Under the pieces are notes generated by a model. The model had not been told where the DNA came from. It saw only the letters and a program-made list of their open reading frames with translations, and did no database searches. DNA of 6,739 nucleotides from JBKECY01 sp047975025 (lineage in GTDB: Bacteria; Bacillota; Clostridia; Lachnospirales; Lachnospiraceae): contig JBKECY010000064.1 of the NCBI GenBank assembly GCA_047975025.1, forward strand, positions 1 to 6,739. The letters are read 5' to 3'. Shown piece by piece: positions 6,466 through 6,739 of the stretch. Each line of letters begins with the position of its first letter. Position 1 is the first letter of the stretch. Position numbers and translations under genes: made by a program.

Positions 6466-6505
6466 TTTGACAATTACTTATTAAATGTAGGAAGAAGGTG
6501 GAATT

Positions 6506-6739
6506 TTGGAGTTGGAATTTAGTATAGAAGATTTGCTGAATGCAAGACGTGTTGAGTCCGATCGTATTGAATTTAAGCGAAATTGGAACCCTGATGATAT
6601 TTATACGAGTGTATGTGCATTTGCTAATGATTATGATAATCAAGGCGGAGGATATATTGTTATTGGCGCAGAAGAAGAAAATGGTATTGCAAAAAGACCA
6701 GTTTCAGGATTAATAGAAAAAGATTTAGATTTGATTCAA
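6506..6739 (+). CDS. AlbA_2-domain (Schlafen AlbA_2-type) ATP-binding protein, N-terminal 78 residues
   Basis: The frame runs off the window edge. Seen: FSIEDLLNARRVESDRIEFK (5-24), WNPDD (27-31), then CAFANDYDNQGGGYIVIGAEE (37-57). This ExxxIEFKxxW...FAN...GGGyiviG pattern is the core of the AlbA_2 domain (PF04326). Known: such proteins often carry a C-terminal GHKL-type ATPase domain and total about 450-550 residues; they are annotated as putative transcriptional regulators or RNA/DNA-binding ATPases, and some sit in accessory or defence regions. An in-frame TAG at 6488-6490 limits the start. No ATG is available: TTG at 6506 (after AAGGTGG, 6495-6501) or TTG at 6512 are the candidates, and I chose the first. 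Codon use is visibly more AT-rich (ATA, TTA, AGA, GAT) than in the genes upstream, which suggests separate ancestry. The gene starts directly after the IS256 remnant. Confidence 0.85.
   Translation, partial: MELEFSIEDLLNARRVESDRIEFKRNWNPDDIYTSVCAFANDYDNQGGGYIVIGAEEENGIAKRPVSGLIEKDLDLIQ

Larger units (their letters stand above)
5931..6501 (+). pseudogene. Decayed IS256-family (Mutator-type) transposase remnant
   Basis: No open frame remains, but translation across frames gives IS256-type blocks in order. HPLFNENC (5956-5979) resembles the RPLDEIY block. IIHHVRNEECIVKQ and VVYIAIGIAMSGH (5994-6074) match DAIHxHVRNEGxIVKxAVYIAIGIxMxG. ITCVDRLAVFP, a stop, AIEAVFPETEIQHCVIH, a stop and IRTFTRFVS (6081-6197) match ILITCVDGLTGFPEAIEAVFPETEIQHCVIHQIRN. 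LSTY lies near 6313-6324 in another frame. VIKPLCAIISMTIA (6380-6421) resembles AIESLNAVIRKTI, and LLNILLTI (6455-6475) resembles ALKVLYLAI. Catalytic Asp1 is lost, Asp2 (CVD, 6087-6095) is kept, and Glu3 reads Lys. About 40 codons between MSGH and ITCVD are missing. The stretch 5873-5930 may also belong (PECLVKL resembles SEGLVSK). The core 5990-6197 is confident; the outer parts are weaker. No terminal inverted repeats or target duplication were recognised. Confidence 0.8.

Noticed and set aside
6374..6484. 36-codon ATG ORF for a very hydrophobic peptide, which resembled a type I toxin or small membrane protein
   Set aside because: Its residues align with the C-terminal IS256 transposase block (IESLNAVIRKT and ALKVLYLAI), its RBS is weak, and hydrophobicity is expected from AT-rich decayed sequence.
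1..6739. tRNA, rRNA, CRISPR array or riboswitch
   Set aside because: No cloverleaf, spaced repeat array or recognisable riboswitch core was found on either strand by eye.

Overview
The window looks like chromosomal DNA of a low-to-mid GC Bacillota (Firmicutes) bacterium, perhaps a gut Erysipelotrichia or Clostridia relative. The reasons are consensus AGGAGG ribosome binding sites, AT-rich TTGaaa/TATact promoters, a secreted protein built from Listeria-Bacteroides (InlB B-type) repeats plus DUF5648 repeats, and an inositol dehydrogenase closely resembling Bacillus IolG. The genus assignment is inference only.

Layout. (1) Positions 1-1236 hold the C-terminal part of a large repeat-rich secreted or surface protein, whose beginning lies outside the window. 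(2) Positions 1237-1565 are a convergent intergenic region. It holds a perfect 23-bp inverted repeat and then what looks like a complete gene head (promoter-like boxes, an 11-bp-period direct repeat, AGGAGG and ATG) that runs into a stop after 11 codons. (3) Positions 1566-5872 form a compact divergon. To the left are a LacI-family regulator and a predicted alpha/alpha-toroid (terpene cyclase/prenyltransferase-fold) protein. To the right are an IolG-like inositol 2-dehydrogenase and a second Gfo/Idh/MocA oxidoreductase. The 232-bp gap between the two arms has one good promoter in each direction and three 12-bp operator-like elements, one of them inside the spacer of the dehydrogenase promoter. 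(4) From about 5875/5931 to 6501 the DNA is a heavily decayed IS256-family transposase gene that follows directly on the second oxidoreductase. (5) From 6506 to the window edge is the start of an AT-rich gene for an AlbA_2 (Schlafen AlbA_2-type) ATP-binding protein.

How the genes may work together. The two NAD(P)-dependent oxidoreductases could carry out consecutive or opposing oxidations and reductions on a cyclitol or sugar-type substrate (known family chemistry; the actual substrate is not visible). The LacI regulator probably senses that substrate or a product and represses the dehydrogenase promoter (inference from operator placement). The toroid protein shares the regulator's transcript and is the unexplained partner. 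No transporter, kinase or other iol gene lies in the window, so this is not a standard myo-inositol catabolic operon. The divergon is the best candidate for an undescribed system. The IS256 remnant marks the border with a more AT-rich, accessory-looking region.
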